Below are positions 5,725 through 5,941 of a stretch of 5,941 nucleotides of DNA, piece by piece (position 1 is the stretch's first letter; each line of letters begins with the position of its first letter). The position numbers and the translations under genes were made by a program. Source of the DNA: an uncultured Roseburia sp. GTDB taxonomy: Bacteria; Bacillota; Clostridia; Lachnospirales; Lachnospiraceae. The DNA is taken from positions 1 to 5,941 of the forward strand of contig CANDFU010000124.1 of assembly GCA_947384095.1 (NCBI GenBank), in the 5' to 3' direction. The notes under the pieces are model-generated. The model was not told the origin of the DNA. It saw only the letters and a program-made list of their open reading frames with translations, and did no database searches.

Positions 5725-5743
5725 GAAAGAGTTGACTCCTTTC
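5725..5743 (-). promoter_or_regulatory. Hairpin containing the ribosome site of the FAD oxidoreductase
   Basis: In the leftward RNA, GAAAG (5743-5739) pairs with CUUUC (5729-5725), and AG with CU inside it, with one bulged G and a UCAA loop. The stem includes the AAAGGAG ribosome site, and ends two bases before ATG 5722. Left unpaired, the GGAG-to-ATG distance is 13 bases, which is long. Confidence 0.45.
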
Positions 5744-5764
5744 GTTTGGTTTTATGGCTCTGGT

Positions 5765-5941
5765 TTACAATTCTTTGGCAATTCCTTTTAAGACGGCGCC
5801 GCCCACCCCGTTTTTTGTGATGTCGAAGACGGACATCGGGACCTCACGTGCCAGGATTTCCATTGTGCGCGGTGAGCAGAAGCCCGACTGGCATCGGCCC
5901 ATTCCTGCGCGGGTGCGCCGTTTGATACCGTCTAAGGAACG
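5765..5941 (-). CDS. GlpA-like FAD-dependent oxidoreductase, C-terminal end only
   Basis: Only the last 58 residues are in the window; the gene continues past the right edge. The segment [18 protein letters not shown] carries the last two cysteines (C-x4-C) of a BFD-like [2Fe-2S]-binding domain, and closely resembles the matching part of E. coli GlpA (RRRTRVGMGTCQGELC). The tail then follows the clostridial pattern, with EILARE and an ITKNGVGG segment before the stop TAA at 5767-5765. In this context the protein is probably the glycerol-3-phosphate (or 2-hydroxyacid) dehydrogenase that feeds electrons to the proteins encoded after it. The N-terminal FAD domain is not visible, so the substrate cannot be judged. 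It ends 42 bases before the next gene. Confidence 0.85.
   Translation of the reverse strand, partial: RSLDGIKRRTRAGMGRCQSGFCSPRTMEILAREVPMSVFDITKNGVGGAVLKGIAKEL

Overview
The window looks like the chromosome of an anaerobic Firmicute, most likely Clostridia and probably Lachnospiraceae. The clues are strong AGGAGG-type ribosome sites, a compact two-gene SufC/SufB-like Fe-S unit, and a glp cluster in which a GlpA-like protein, an FAD oxidoreductase, a DUF1667 protein and the antiterminator GlpP sit together. That order is, from family knowledge, characteristic of clostridia. The lineage is inferred from protein style and gene order, not from a marker gene.

Layout. Bases 2-1604 (+) hold the end of an Fe-S assembly ATPase (SufC family, start outside the window) followed by its SufB/SufD-type scaffold partner, closed by a long hairpin terminator at 1608-1660. 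A 185-base stretch without a convincing gene follows. A leftward gene (1836-2243) encodes a small zinc-ribbon/helix-turn-helix/zinc-ribbon protein of the YvyF type. It is divergent from glutamate racemase (2380-3153, +). The two promoters appear to share one -35 region, and a cre-like sequence lies in the racemase leader.

Between the racemase and the next gene is a 308-base gap. It holds a promoter-like element with an unusual 22-base spacer, a perfect inverted repeat bracketing the -10 box, a potentially structured transcript and an 18-bp perfect hairpin. From 5941 back to 3462 (- strand) runs a tight operon: the C-terminus of a GlpA-like flavoprotein, a second FAD/NAD(P) oxidoreductase, a cysteine-motif DUF1667 protein and GlpP. 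These probably oxidise glycerol-3-phosphate (or a related 2-hydroxy acid/polyol phosphate) and pass electrons through flavin and a metal/Fe-S centre. GlpP would sense glycerol-3-phosphate and allow read-through of the operon leader, which lies outside the window.

No mobile element, CRISPR array, tRNA or rRNA was seen. The least explained parts are the 3154-3461 gap, the hairpin that masks the ribosome site at 5725-5743, the isolated YvyF-like protein and the role of DUF1667.
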